Source: Aequorivita sp. (GTDB lineage: Bacteria > Bacteroidota > Bacteroidia > Flavobacteriales > Flavobacteriaceae). From it: a stretch of DNA of 54,671 nt. Location of the stretch: positions 1 to 54,671 of the forward strand of contig JAUYGY010000008.1 in assembly GCA_030690315.1 (NCBI GenBank). The letters are read 5' to 3'. The notes beneath the pieces were generated by a model that did no database searches, was not told the origin of the DNA, and saw nothing but the letters and a program-made list of their open reading frames with translations. This document shows, in pieces, positions 16,688-24,793 of the stretch (the first letter of the stretch is position 1; each line of letters starts with the position of its first letter). Made by a program: the position numbers and the translations under genes.

Positions 16688-17575
16688 ATGAAATTCGGAA
16701 AAGTTGACCACCCAGAAACCATAGATTTTACACTTCCAAAAGACCATCCGGGAACTAAGGAAATTCTTTCAAAACAGAAAAAGTCTAAAAAGCCTAACCT
16801 TTATGTGGGCTGCGCCAAATGGAACAAGGCAGATTTAAAAGGATTTTATCCGAAAGGCACCAAAGATGAATTGGAATATTACGCAACCCAATTCAACAGC
16901 ATTGAATTGAATGCAACGTTTTACAGAATTTTTCCAGCTGATGTTTTTGCGGGTTGGCATGAAAAAACACCGCCAGATTTCAGGTTTTTTCCGAAGTTTT
17001 TTCAGGGAATTTCACATTGGAAAAGACTTCAGGATTGTGAAGAAAACCTGAATGAATATATTTTGAATTCCTCAAATTTAAAAGAAAAACTGGAAATGCC
17101 ATTTGTGCAATTGCCCGATAATTTTGGCCCAAAAAATATTGACAGACTGGAACCTTTCTTCAAAATGCTTCCCAAGGATATTAAACCTGCCATTGAATTT
17201 CGACATACGGATTGGTTCAATGATGCAGAAGTCGCGAAAGAATTGTATAAACTTTTAGAGAAATACAACATTACAAATGCCATTGTAGATTCGGCAGGGC
17301 GCCGTGATTTGTTGCATATGCGGCTAACAACGCCCACGGCTTTTATTCGCTATAACGGGGCAAACCATGAAACAGATTATACGCGGCTTGATGAATGGAT
17401 AGACCGTTTGGAAACTTGGATTGACGAAGGCTTGCAAAATATTTACTTCTTCGTTCACCAAAATCTTGAAAAAGCGTCACCTTTGCTTTCTGCACATTTT
17501 ATAAAAAAAGCCAACGAACGGTTTGGAACGGACCTTCACATTCCACAAATGGATAAACCTGACACCTTATTTTAG
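16688..17575 (+). CDS. DUF72 (YecE) family protein
   Basis: This TIM-barrel-like DUF72 protein of 295 residues has LYVGCAKWNKADLKGFYP, QFNSIELNATFYR, FRFFPKFFQGISHW, PAIEFRHTDWF and the end region NIYFFVHQNLEKASP. Members occur widely, and some are proposed to be metal- or nucleic acid-linked, but no reaction is established. The start at 16688 is well placed before the conserved core. The thioesterase gene begins on the very next base after its stop codon. Confidence 0.9.
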   Translation: MKFGKVDHPETIDFTLPKDHPGTKEILSKQKKSKKPNLYVGCAKWNKADLKGFYPKGTKDELEYYATQFNSIELNATFYRIFPADVFAGWHEKTPPDFRFFPKFFQGISHWKRLQDCEENLNEYILNSSNLKEKLEMPFVQLPDNFGPKNIDRLEPFFKMLPKDIKPAIEFRHTDWFNDAEVAKELYKLLEKYNITNAIVDSAGRRDLLHMRLTTPTAFIRYNGANHETDYTRLDEWIDRLETWIDEGLQNIYFFVHQNLEKASPLLSAHFIKKANERFGTDLHIPQMDKPDTLF

Positions 17576-17965
17576 ATGAATTTTCACACCCGAAAATGGA
17601 TTAAACCACAAGATTTAAACCCCAACGAAACACTTTTCGGCGGAAGGTTATTAGAGTGGATTGACGAGGAAGCGGCACTATATGCTATTATTCAGCTGGA
17701 AAATCCGCGAACCGTTACAAAATTTATGAGTGAAATTAATTTCAGAAGCTCAGCAAAAAAAGGCGATATTATTGAAATAGGGCTAGAGGTAACAAATTTC
17801 GGACGTACCTCTTTAACACTTGCTTGCGAAGTACGGAACAAGATGACGCGTGAAATTATTATAAGCATCGATAAAATTATTATGGTAAGTTTGGATGAAA
17901 CTGGCAATCCCTCCCTACACGGGAAGACTGAGTTGGAATTTGTAAAAGACCGATTGACGAAATAA
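17576..17965 (+). CDS. Acyl-CoA thioesterase, hotdog fold (YciA-like)
   Basis: This 129-residue single-hotdog protein hydrolyses acyl-CoA to free acid and CoA. The helix carries LFGGRLLEWIDEEAALYA, with the catalytic acidic residue in the expected place, followed by KFMSEINFRSSAKKGDIIEIG and a long beta-sheet. It is joined directly to the DUF72 gene (stop TAG and start ATG adjacent), so translation is probably coupled. Chain-length preference is unknown. Confidence 0.87.
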   Translation: MNFHTRKWIKPQDLNPNETLFGGRLLEWIDEEAALYAIIQLENPRTVTKFMSEINFRSSAKKGDIIEIGLEVTNFGRTSLTLACEVRNKMTREIIISIDKIIMVSLDETGNPSLHGKTELEFVKDRLTK

Positions 17966-17967
17966 TT

Positions 17968-19230
17968 TTAAGCCAGTGCCTGAATATCTTTTCCGGTAGG
18001 CAGTTCAAAGATTTCCAAATCGAAGTAGGGGATGGCCGCCAACAAATGGTCAAAAATATCGGCTTGTATGTGCTCGTAATTCACCCAGCTTTTGTCTTTA
18101 CTATAACAAAATATTTCGATGGGAATTCCTTTATCTGTCGGCGCTAAATGGCGAACCATTAAAAACAAGTCTTTATTTATGGCAGAATTTTCATTTAAAA
18201 GAGCATCCGCATAAAAACGGAAAACACCCAGATTTGTTTGGTTTCTACCGTTTATTAAAAGTTGCTTGTCGGCTTCGTTTTTCTCGTTGAATTTGTCAAC
18301 CTCTTTTTGGCGATACTCCAAATATGGTTTTATCAACTGAATTTGCTTCAATCGTTCCAAGTCTTCCGCAGAAAGAAATCTAATAGATGATTGCTTAATA
18401 AAAATAGCACGTTTTATTCTTCTTCCGTCGCTTTCCTGCATTCCGCGCCAATTTTGGAAGGAATCTGCAATCAAACTGTAGGTGGGAATGGTTGTAAAGG
18501 TATTATCAAAATTCTGCACGCGCACTGTTGCGAGGTTTATTTCGGTAACATAACCATCTGCTCCAAATTTACTGAAGGTAATCCAATCGCCAATTCGAAC
18601 AATATCGTTCACTGAAACTTGGATACTCGCCACAAATCCTAAAATAGTGTCCTTAAAAATTAACAGAATTACAGCCGAAGCCGCTCCAAGGGTGGTTAAA
18701 CTTACAACCGAAAAACCAGTGAGAAGCTGAACGGTCCAAAATATTCCAACTCCCCAAGCAAAGATCATCATTACCTGCACGTAGCTTTCCATCGGTTTGT
18801 CTTTGAACCTTTCGCTTTCTTCCAGAAATTTTCGCGTGCTGCGCAAAATGCTTCTGAAAATATAAATGAAAAGTATGACCGAAAAAATTTGTACCACAAC
18901 CAGTAAAAGGTTGGTAATCCAAGGAAATTCAATAAAAATAATTGGAATGAAATTCCAAAGAATTACAAGTGGTAAAATATGCGCAACAAATCTTGGGAAA
19001 TTACTTTTCACAAGATAATCGTCAAAAGTGGTTTTGGTTTTGTTACTGAACGCCTTAAAGGCTTCAACTATAAATTTTCTAAAAACAACATCTACTAGCT
19101 TTACACCTGCTAAAAGGAGTATGCTGTTTACAATAACATTCAAAAAAATTGCCCATTGAAGTATCATACCTTCACTAACAAGGTAATCTTGAAGCAAGCA
19201 GCTATATTCTTGAAGGGTTTCTTTATTCAT
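17968..19230 (-). CDS. Mechanosensitive channel, YbdG type
   Basis: This inner-membrane MscS-superfamily channel of 420 residues has about five membrane helices before the MscS core (GFVASIQVSVNDIVRIGDWITF). The C-terminal half follows E. coli YbdG closely as I remember it: GRRIKRAIFI, IRFLSAEDLERL, LGVFRFYADALL, LMVRHLAPTDKGIPIEI, YEHIQADIFDHL and the end PTGKDIQALA. It should gate on membrane tension during hypo-osmotic shock. Its start overlaps the DUF3817 stop (TAATG), so both are one transcription unit. Confidence 0.9.
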   Translation of the reverse strand: MNKETLQEYSCLLQDYLVSEGMILQWAIFLNVIVNSILLLAGVKLVDVVFRKFIVEAFKAFSNKTKTTFDDYLVKSNFPRFVAHILPLVILWNFIPIIFIEFPWITNLLLVVVQIFSVILFIYIFRSILRSTRKFLEESERFKDKPMESYVQVMMIFAWGVGIFWTVQLLTGFSVVSLTTLGAASAVILLIFKDTILGFVASIQVSVNDIVRIGDWITFSKFGADGYVTEINLATVRVQNFDNTFTTIPTYSLIADSFQNWRGMQESDGRRIKRAIFIKQSSIRFLSAEDLERLKQIQLIKPYLEYRQKEVDKFNEKNEADKQLLINGRNQTNLGVFRFYADALLNENSAINKDLFLMVRHLAPTDKGIPIEIFCYSKDKSWVNYEHIQADIFDHLLAAIPYFDLEIFELPTGKDIQALA

Positions 19231-19496
19231 TATAGATATTTACGTTCTACATAAAATGGGCCGAAGGGCAGGATTGAGCACATAACAACGATGAACAAAT
19301 CTTTAATAGACCATTTCAGTTTTTTAAACATATAGATTGCGCCACCAACGTAAAGTACAAATAAAACACCGTGAGCCATCCCCACAATACGAACCATTTC
19401 GGGCATTCTATATACATATGCAACAAATAATAATACTAAAAAGGATATAGCTTCTAAAGTGCTAATGAGTCTAAATGATTTCACAGTAATTTCCAC
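19230..19496 (-). CDS. DUF3817 family membrane protein
   Basis: This is a small membrane protein with three hydrophobic helices. Its hallmark segments are FRLISTLEAISFLVLLF and VRIVGMAHGVLFVLYVGGA. I placed the start at the GTG at 19496 for two reasons. A likely -7 box (TATCTTTA, 19512-19519) lies inside the longer frame from 19529, and this GTG is conserved in the truncated copy at 20115-20204. It overlaps the YbdG-type channel gene by one base. The function is unknown. Confidence 0.8.
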   Translation of the reverse strand: MEITVKSFRLISTLEAISFLVLLFVAYVYRMPEMVRIVGMAHGVLFVLYVGGAIYMFKKLKWSIKDLFIVVMCSILPFGPFYVERKYL

Positions 19497-19511
19497 AGAT
19501 TTTATTTTTTG

Positions 19512-19519
19512 TAAAGATA
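19512..19519 (-). promoter_or_regulatory. -7 box of the DUF3817-YbdG unit
   Basis: TATCTTTA on the minus strand is close to TAnnTTTG. The corresponding box of the truncated copy (20221-20228) is the perfect consensus TATCTTTG. Confidence 0.5.
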
Positions 19520-19674
19520 CATTAAGCACCGTGAAACCCTAAATTTTATGATTAAATATTAGGAAGAAAAAATATTTCAATCACACTGAAACTGTGCATT
19601 CAAGGTTTTTTACTCTAATTTTTAGAAGTAATGTTTTTGTGTGAATTATTTTCGATTTCTTATTATATCGTAAA

Positions 19675-20058
19675 TTAATTTAAAGAATTGTTTTTAGAGT
19701 TTTCTCCATATTTGTTAGCTATAATACTACCTTTTTCTAACAAATAAATTAAAGCAAAAATATTAGCAATTGGAATAAAAAAAAGAGCTATTAACCACAA
19801 CCCACTCCTGCCGGTATCATGAAATCTCCGAACAGCAACTGAAAAAATAGGAAAAGTACTAATTAAAAGAAATAAACCTATTAGAGGGGAAAGGTTATAT
19901 TTTTCATCTAAAGGATAAATATATTTGAAAAAAAAAATTATAAAAGATATTAAAATAACTAGGATGATTTGAAATAAAATAAACATCCAAAATTCTTTTC
20001 TTCTTGCTCTTCCTTTAAAATTAAAATAATTTTTAAATGCTTTAAAATACCAATTCAT
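19675..20058 (-). CDS. DUF805 family membrane protein
   Basis: This 127-residue protein has the family start MNWYFKAFKNYFNFKGRARR, KEFWMFILF and the diagnostic VRRFHDTGRSGLW, plus three to four membrane helices. Its flanks are notably AT-rich. It lies between an intact and a truncated copy of the DUF3817 promoter and gene start, so it seems to have been inserted or brought in by rearrangement. The function is unknown. Confidence 0.9.
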   Translation of the reverse strand: MNWYFKAFKNYFNFKGRARRKEFWMFILFQIILVILISFIIFFFKYIYPLDEKYNLSPLIGLFLLISTFPIFSVAVRRFHDTGRSGLWLIALFFIPIANIFALIYLLEKGSIIANKYGENSKNNSLN

Positions 20059-20114
20059 TTTAAAATTTTATTAGTTTATTTTTTAAATACTAGATACATT
20101 AATAAAAGATTTTT

Positions 20115-20204
20115 TTAAAAAAAGATTGCAATTAATAAAAGCACAAGAAAGGAAATAGCTTCCAAGGTGCTGATTATTCTGAACGTTTTTACTGAAAGTT
20201 CCAC
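20115..20204 (-). pseudogene. Truncated copy of the DUF3817 gene
   Basis: The minus strand reads KTFRIISTLEAISFLVLL and then LIAIFF and a stop. This parallels KSFRLISTLEAISFLVLL of the intact gene at 19230-19496. Only the first membrane helix remains (about 30 residues), with its GTG start and a perfect TATCTTTG promoter box upstream at 20221-20228. The break coincides with a poly-T/A stretch next to the DUF805 gene. Confidence 0.8.
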
Positions 20205-20220
20205 TATTTTTAATTTGGTG

Positions 20221-20228
20221 CAAAGATA
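20221..20228 (-). promoter_or_regulatory. -7 box in front of the truncated DUF3817 copy
   Basis: TATCTTTG is a perfect match to TAnnTTTG. It may now drive the DUF805 gene through the truncated frame. Confidence 0.55.
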
Positions 20229-20296
20229 CATGTTGCAAATCGCTACACTAAATTTTATTGCAAATTTATAGCGAGAATTCTTTTACAAAGAATTCT

Positions 20297-20304
20297 TATC
20301 TTTA
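20297..20304 (+). promoter_or_regulatory. -7 box of the second MscS gene
   Basis: TATCTTTA lies 12 bp before the start codon at 20317, which implies a very short or absent leader. Confidence 0.45.
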
Positions 20305-20316
20305 AAGAAAAAGTTT

Positions 20317-21240
20317 ATGTTCCTATTTATTCAATCGCCCGTAGAGACCATCCAAAATTCCTTTGAAAAATATTATGAAGAATTCTTAAAAGTGCTTCCT
20401 CGGCTTGCTTTGGCGTTATTGGTGGTTATTTTAGGCATTTTATTGGCGCAAGTGTTGACCAATGTCTATAAAAGGAGATTTCAACAAAAATCTGAAGATC
20501 CGTTAATGTCCAGATTTTTAGCACAGGCCGTAAAGATCATCCTCGTTATTGTTGCTATTATGCTTTCGTTGCGCATTGCTGGTTTGGACGGAATAGCTAC
20601 CGGACTTTTAACAGCGGTAGGGGGCGGGGCCATAATTTTGGGATTTGCATTTCAGGATATTGGCAAGAATTTTTTGGCTGGAATAATTCTCGCTTTCAAC
20701 AGACCTTTCAATATAAATGATACCATAAAAATTGATGATATCTTCGGAAAGGTAAAAGAGTTGAATTTTAGGTATTCACATATAAAAACTTTTGACGGCC
20801 GCGATATTTATATTCCTAACAGCGATGTGCTTACAAAACCGGTTGAAAACTATACTGCCGATGGTTTTTATAGAGTTGAGTTTATCGTTGGAATTGGGTA
20901 TGAAGATGATATTGAATCTGCAAAAGCTGTTATTCAGCAAATTTTGGATAACAACAAAGAAATTATTCGAGATACCGATCATGAAAATTTTGTAATTGAA
21001 GATGAACTAGCTGCCAGTACCGTAAATTTAAAAGTATATTTTTGGGTTGACACGTACGATTATAGAAGAGCTTCGCGCGTATTGAGAGGTTTGATAATTA
21101 AACAAGTAAAAGAAGCTTTGGCTGCAAAAGATTTCAATCTTCCGTCAGATGTTATTGAATTGAAACTCTATAAAAACACGCCAGAAATTCCTTTCAAGTT
21201 AAGTAAGGAAGGCGAAAAGGATCTCCTTCCGAAAAAATAA
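20317..21240 (+). CDS. Small-conductance mechanosensitive channel (MscS type)
   Basis: This MscS channel of 307 residues has membrane helices at about 25-47 and 68-88, a pore helix TGLLTAVGGGAIILGFAFQDIGKNFLAGI rich in Gly and Ala (key piece AVGGGAIILGFAFQD), and the beta domain FNINDTIKI and YIPNSDVLTKPVENYTADG. The C-terminal domain is as in E. coli MscS. It is separated from the VanX-like gene by one base (convergent). It belongs to a different subfamily from the channels at 17968 and 23836. Confidence 0.92.
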   Translation: MFLFIQSPVETIQNSFEKYYEEFLKVLPRLALALLVVILGILLAQVLTNVYKRRFQQKSEDPLMSRFLAQAVKIILVIVAIMLSLRIAGLDGIATGLLTAVGGGAIILGFAFQDIGKNFLAGIILAFNRPFNINDTIKIDDIFGKVKELNFRYSHIKTFDGRDIYIPNSDVLTKPVENYTADGFYRVEFIVGIGYEDDIESAKAVIQQILDNNKEIIRDTDHENFVIEDELAASTVNLKVYFWVDTYDYRRASRVLRGLIIKQVKEALAAKDFNLPSDVIELKLYKNTPEIPFKLSKEGEKDLLPKK

Positions 21241-21241
21241 T

Positions 21242-21856
21242 TTAATCGCACGGAAGTGGAATATTCAACGTTTTATAGCTCCAATTTTTTTGGAAACTGA
21301 AATGCCACCATTCGGTACGGATTGTATTGAAGCCCACTTTTCGCATGCCTTCAAACAGCAACTTTCGGTTTGCCAATATTTCCTTTGAAAAATTGTAATT
21401 GTCAATATGCGCCTCCCTTCCGAAGTAGTCATAATCACTGCCCATTTCCACATAACAGCCGTCCAAGGTTTCCAAAGTTATATCAACGGCAGCGCCTTTA
21501 TTATGGATAGAGCCATTGCCGTAGGGATTGCCCACATAGGTTGCCCGCGGCACTTTTGCCCACATCTTTTTTTGCACGTCCAGCGGGCGGTAGCAATCGT
21601 AAATTTTTATTCGATAGCCTTTTTCGCAAAAAAACTGGTTGGCCTTTAAAAGTGCTTCGGCAACGTCGGGTCGCAATAAACATTTTGGGCAATCGTAAAG
21701 AGTTTCGCCAATAAAATTGTTCGGGGTTGCGTAACGGATTTCATAGCTGAATTCTGTTGAAATGTCTTCAAGATTTACAAGAGTGTTTTGTGTTTTTTCT
21801 TCCGAAGAAAAACTGAAAGATAAGCAAGTGAAAAGTAGAAGGTACAGCAATTTCAT
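21242..21856 (-). CDS. D-alanyl-D-alanine dipeptidase (VanX/DdpX-like, peptidase M15D)
   Basis: This zinc peptidase of 204 residues has an N-terminal signal peptide (MKLLYLLLFTCLSFSFS). Zinc ligands and catalytic residues are visible: SIHNKGAAVDIT (His and Asp), and EWWHF (catalytic Glu and third His). The substrate arginine is in DCYRPLDVQ. It probably acts in the periplasm on D-Ala-D-Ala from peptidoglycan turnover. No vanA or vanH genes are nearby, so there is no sign of a glycopeptide resistance cluster. Confidence 0.92.
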   Translation of the reverse strand: MKLLYLLLFTCLSFSFSSEEKTQNTLVNLEDISTEFSYEIRYATPNNFIGETLYDCPKCLLRPDVAEALLKANQFFCEKGYRIKIYDCYRPLDVQKKMWAKVPRATYVGNPYGNGSIHNKGAAVDITLETLDGCYVEMGSDYDYFGREAHIDNYNFSKEILANRKLLFEGMRKVGFNTIRTEWWHFSFQKNWSYKTLNIPLPCD

Positions 21857-21902
21857 TTTCCAAATTTAAGCAGAATTTAATAACATTCAGTTTTGCTATT
21901 TG

Positions 21903-21910
21903 TAACTTTG
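21903..21910 (+). promoter_or_regulatory. -7 box of the SDR gene
   Basis: TAACTTTG matches TAnnTTTG and lies 16 bp before the ATG at 21927. Confidence 0.55.
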
Positions 21911-21926
21911 GTAAAAACGAAAAACA

Positions 21927-22652
21927 ATGAATGATTTAGGAAAAAAATCCGCATTGATTACAGGCGGTACAAAAGGAATTGGCTACGGAATAGCCGAAGC
22001 TTTGCTGAAAGAAGGAATTAACGTTGCCATAACCGGAAGAACAAAAGCAACGGCTGAAGAAGCTGCAAAAAAACTAAACTCTCACGGAAACGATAGGGCG
22101 CAAGCAATAGGTTTGGAAGCCGATGTGAGAAGTTTTGAAAGCCAGCAAAATGCTATTTCTGCAGCGATTGATAAATTTGGAGGAATTGATATTGTAATCG
22201 CGAATGCAGGCCTCGGCCACTTTGGTTCGGTAGAGGATATTACAATTGATGAATGGAAGGAAACAATTGACACAAATTTATCGGGGCCGTTCTATTCGTT
22301 AAAGGCGAGCGTGGAACAATTGAAGAAGAACAAAGGGTATTTTATTAGTATTTCCAGTTTGGCGGGGACAAATTTCTTTAAAGGTGGAAGTGCTTACAAT
22401 GCAAGTAAATTCGGCCTTACGGGTTTTACGCAGGCTGCAATGTTAGACTTGCGCGATCACGGAGTAAAAGTGAGCACAATTATGCCTGGCTCGGTTTCAA
22501 CCCATTTTGCGGGAAATGAGCCAGATGACAAGGATGCGTGGAAAATCCAGAAAGAAGATATAGGGAAATTGGTTGTAGATTTATTAAAAATGAATCCCCG
22601 AACGCTGCCCAGCAAGATAGAAGTTCGGCCCACGATGCCTCCTTCAAATTAA
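21927..22652 (+). CDS. Short-chain dehydrogenase/reductase (3-oxoacyl-ACP reductase-like)
   Basis: This classical SDR of 241 residues has the cofactor motif TGGTKGIGYG, the structural NAG (IANAGLG), catalytic Ser in SISSLAG, and YNASK for Tyr and Lys. The nearby arginine (TGRTKAT) after the second strand suggests NADP preference. It resembles FabG, but it lies alone between a VanX-like gene and an OmpA-like gene. The substrate is therefore open. Confidence 0.9.
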   Translation: MNDLGKKSALITGGTKGIGYGIAEALLKEGINVAITGRTKATAEEAAKKLNSHGNDRAQAIGLEADVRSFESQQNAISAAIDKFGGIDIVIANAGLGHFGSVEDITIDEWKETIDTNLSGPFYSLKASVEQLKKNKGYFISISSLAGTNFFKGGSAYNASKFGLTGFTQAAMLDLRDHGVKVSTIMPGSVSTHFAGNEPDDKDAWKIQKEDIGKLVVDLLKMNPRTLPSKIEVRPTMPPSN

Positions 22653-22679
22653 ATAAAAACTTTAGATTATTACTTAAAA

Positions 22680-22712
22680 AAAGGCGGTTCATCTTTGTGA
22701 TGAACCGCCTTT
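22680..22712. terminator. Strong bidirectional terminator
   Basis: AAAGGCGGTTCATC and GATGAACCGCCTTT form a perfect 14-bp stem around a 5-nt loop, with an A-run on the left. It separates the convergent SDR and OmpA-like genes. Confidence 0.92.
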
Positions 22713-22734
22713 ACTATTGTTATTTACTTTCTTT

Positions 22735-23577
22735 TTAGTTGGCAGAAAGCAAGGCCAAAAACTTGTCAAGGTTTGGCAATATTACAATACGTGTTCTTCT
22801 GTTTGAAGCACGGCCTTCCTTGGTTTCATTTTCAGTAAGCGGGTGAAAGCTGCTTCTTCCTGCTGCAATCAGTTTTTCAGGAGCTACGCCATAATCATCC
22901 TGCAATATGCGGATAACAGCTGTAGATCGTTCCACACTTAATTCCCAATTGTCTTTAATGTAGGCACCTGGCTTTACGGTCTGGCTATCTGTGTGGCCTT
23001 CAACCATTACTTCCAGTGCAGGTTCGCTGTTAATTACTTTTGCAAGACGCTCTAAAAGAGGATTTGCTTTTGTGTTAACACGAGCGCTTCCAGAGGTAAA
23101 CAATAATTTATCAGAAATTGTAATCATCACCACAGTTTCATTAATATCAATTTTGATATCATCTTCTTCGCCTTCGCCAATTAAATTACTGTCAAGGTTC
23201 TTTTTAAGATTGTGGGAAACGATAAGATTCATAGAATCTTTAAGGGTTTTTGCCTGTGCCAATTCTTGGGGATCTACATTGGCGAGGGCTTTCCTCATTT
23301 TTTCCTTATCGTTTTCTGAAACAACAACGCCGTCAATTGCTTGTAGGCGACTATTATTACTGTCTGTTAACGACTGGATTTTTGAATTGTAGCTGGCAAC
23401 GCGCTCTTCAATTTTGGCGTATTTGGCTTCAATTTCTTCTTTTTCAAGCTGTGTTTTAGCTAGGGTAGAGCGGGTATCATTGTATTGATTTTCCAGTTCT
23501 ACATACTTTTTTTTTGATACACACGAGGTAGCAAAAATTGCTGTTGCCAGCATGGTTAGTGCAATAGCTTTTTTCAT
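22735..23577 (-). CDS. OmpA/MotB-domain lipoprotein
   Basis: This 280-residue protein has a lipoprotein signal (AIFATSC, Cys at about 19), an alpha-helical coiled-coil stretch (about 25-75, EIEAKYAKIEERV), and a C-terminal OmpA-like domain with LLFTSGSARVN, VEGHTDSQTV and NRRTRIVI. The domain binds peptidoglycan diaminopimelate non-covalently, so the protein probably ties the outer membrane to the cell wall. A TATATTTG promoter box lies 29 bp upstream (23606-23613). Confidence 0.92.
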   Translation of the reverse strand: MKKAIALTMLATAIFATSCVSKKKYVELENQYNDTRSTLAKTQLEKEEIEAKYAKIEERVASYNSKIQSLTDSNNSRLQAIDGVVVSENDKEKMRKALANVDPQELAQAKTLKDSMNLIVSHNLKKNLDSNLIGEGEEDDIKIDINETVVMITISDKLLFTSGSARVNTKANPLLERLAKVINSEPALEVMVEGHTDSQTVKPGAYIKDNWELSVERSTAVIRILQDDYGVAPEKLIAAGRSSFHPLTENETKEGRASNRRTRIVILPNLDKFLALLSAN

Positions 23578-23605
23578 AATACTTAAGTTTTAAAGGTTTG
23601 TTGAG

Positions 23606-23613
23606 CAAATATA
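23606..23613 (-). promoter_or_regulatory. -7 box of the OmpA-like gene
   Basis: TATATTTG on the minus strand fits TAnnTTTG. A TTTG lies about 14 nt further upstream. Confidence 0.6.
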
Positions 23614-23673
23614 ACTGCCAAACACACCAAAAAATTAGTTAACGGGTGCTATTGTTTTGTTAAAAGTAGATTT

Positions 23674-23811
23674 TCAGAATAATTCAAATACGTATCCCAA
23701 GAGCCAATAAAGAATAATAAAAACCACTATGGTACCAATGCAGCCGCATTTTCCACCACCAATTTTTTTGGCTCCCCAACCGGCGAGCAGAATTCTGAGC
23801 AATTTTTGCAT
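23674..23811 (-). CDS. 45-residue membrane protein with glycine/cysteine motif
   Basis: The minus strand encodes MQKLLRILLAGWGAKKIGGG, then KCGCIG, then the membrane helix TIVVFIILYWLLGYVF, and a stop at 23674. This short protein is of a kind I have seen in Flavobacteriia: a basic amphipathic start, a GGGKCGC turn and one hydrophobic helix. The gene lies 24 bp upstream of the OmpA-like gene's promoter region and 24 bp after the start of the next leftward MscS gene, so it may be cotranscribed with that channel. The function is unknown. Confidence 0.72.
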   Translation of the reverse strand: MQKLLRILLAGWGAKKIGGGKCGCIGTIVVFIILYWLLGYVFELF

Positions 23812-23835
23812 AATTATAAGTTTAAGATTGATTTT

Positions 23836-24783
23836 TTAATTGTCAATTTCTTTGTTGTTTTCAGGGGAACTTTTATTAATGGAAGGTTCCTTCAACTCTT
23901 CATTTGGTGCCATTCTCAATTTATTCTTTCCAAAATCTAAGGTGCGGATAGGGAAAGGAATGTTGATTCCTGCTTCGTCGAAGTTCATTTTAATAAGTTT
24001 TATGGCTTTATGCTGTGCTTCCAATTTTGGTTTGGGCCTGGTGCATGCAATCCAAAAACGTACAACGAAATTGATGGAGCTATCACCAAATTCCTTGTAA
24101 AAGAATTCAACTCCTTCATTTGGCTTTTGTTCAAAATTTTCGGTAATAATTTTTGTTACCAAATCTTCCACTTTTTGAAGATCACTTTCATAGCCTATGC
24201 CACAGTCTATATCTACTCTCGATCTAGGGGACAAAGAATAATTGGTAAAGGGGTTTTCAATAAAAACAGAATTTGGAATTATTACATAATCATTATCTGT
24301 TTGGCGAATGGTAATATTGCGCAGGTTTATTTCATCTACATAACCGCTCTTGTCCTGTGTTTCAATATAATCGCCAATACGAACTTTTGGCAGAAAGGAA
24401 AGCATTAAACCAGAGAATGTATTACTTAAAGTTCCCTGTAATGCCAAGCCTATAGCCAAACCGACCACTCCCGCCCCAGCCAGCACAGAGGTAAGCACTT
24501 TGTCCAATTGCATAACCCCGAGTGCAATAAAGAACCCAATTAGAAGCACTATTGCGTACACAATTCTGGAAAGCATCTGTTTTACGGATTCTTCAGAAAT
24601 TTTTTGGAAAAGTACTCTATAGGAAAGCTTCCGTATTCCTTTGGCAATAAAATAAAAGATTATCAAAACCAATACGGCAACAGCAAAATTGGGAAGTTTT
24701 AAAATGATGGCATCCAGCCAGCCATCAAGTTTGTCCCACAAGCCTGTAATCGAATCGTTGATTGAAAATTTTTCTTTTGTCAT
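23836..24783 (-). CDS. Small-conductance mechanosensitive channel (MscS type)
   Basis: The 315-residue protein has membrane helices at about 28-50, 70-88 and a pore helix with VLAGAGVVGLAIGLALQGTLSN, followed by FLPKVRIGDYIETQDKSGYVDEINLR and VIIPNSVFIENPFTNYS. These are standard MscS features (key pieces AGAGVVGLAIGLALQ, IPNSVF). A charged tail (ELKEPSINKSSPENNKEIDN) ends the protein. It follows the SLC13-type permease gene by 10 bp, so both are probably one unit. Confidence 0.93.
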   Translation of the reverse strand: MTKEKFSINDSITGLWDKLDGWLDAIILKLPNFAVAVLVLIIFYFIAKGIRKLSYRVLFQKISEESVKQMLSRIVYAIVLLIGFFIALGVMQLDKVLTSVLAGAGVVGLAIGLALQGTLSNTFSGLMLSFLPKVRIGDYIETQDKSGYVDEINLRNITIRQTDNDYVIIPNSVFIENPFTNYSLSPRSRVDIDCGIGYESDLQKVEDLVTKIITENFEQKPNEGVEFFYKEFGDSSINFVVRFWIACTRPKPKLEAQHKAIKLIKMNFDEAGINIPFPIRTLDFGKNKLRMAPNEELKEPSINKSSPENNKEIDN

Positions 24784-24793
24784 AAAATTTAGT

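Noticed and set aside
21242..21856. Possible glycopeptide-resistance gene because of VanX likeness
   Set aside because: There is no vanH or vanA ligase nearby, and a signal peptide points to a periplasmic cell-wall recycling role, not cytoplasmic VanX.
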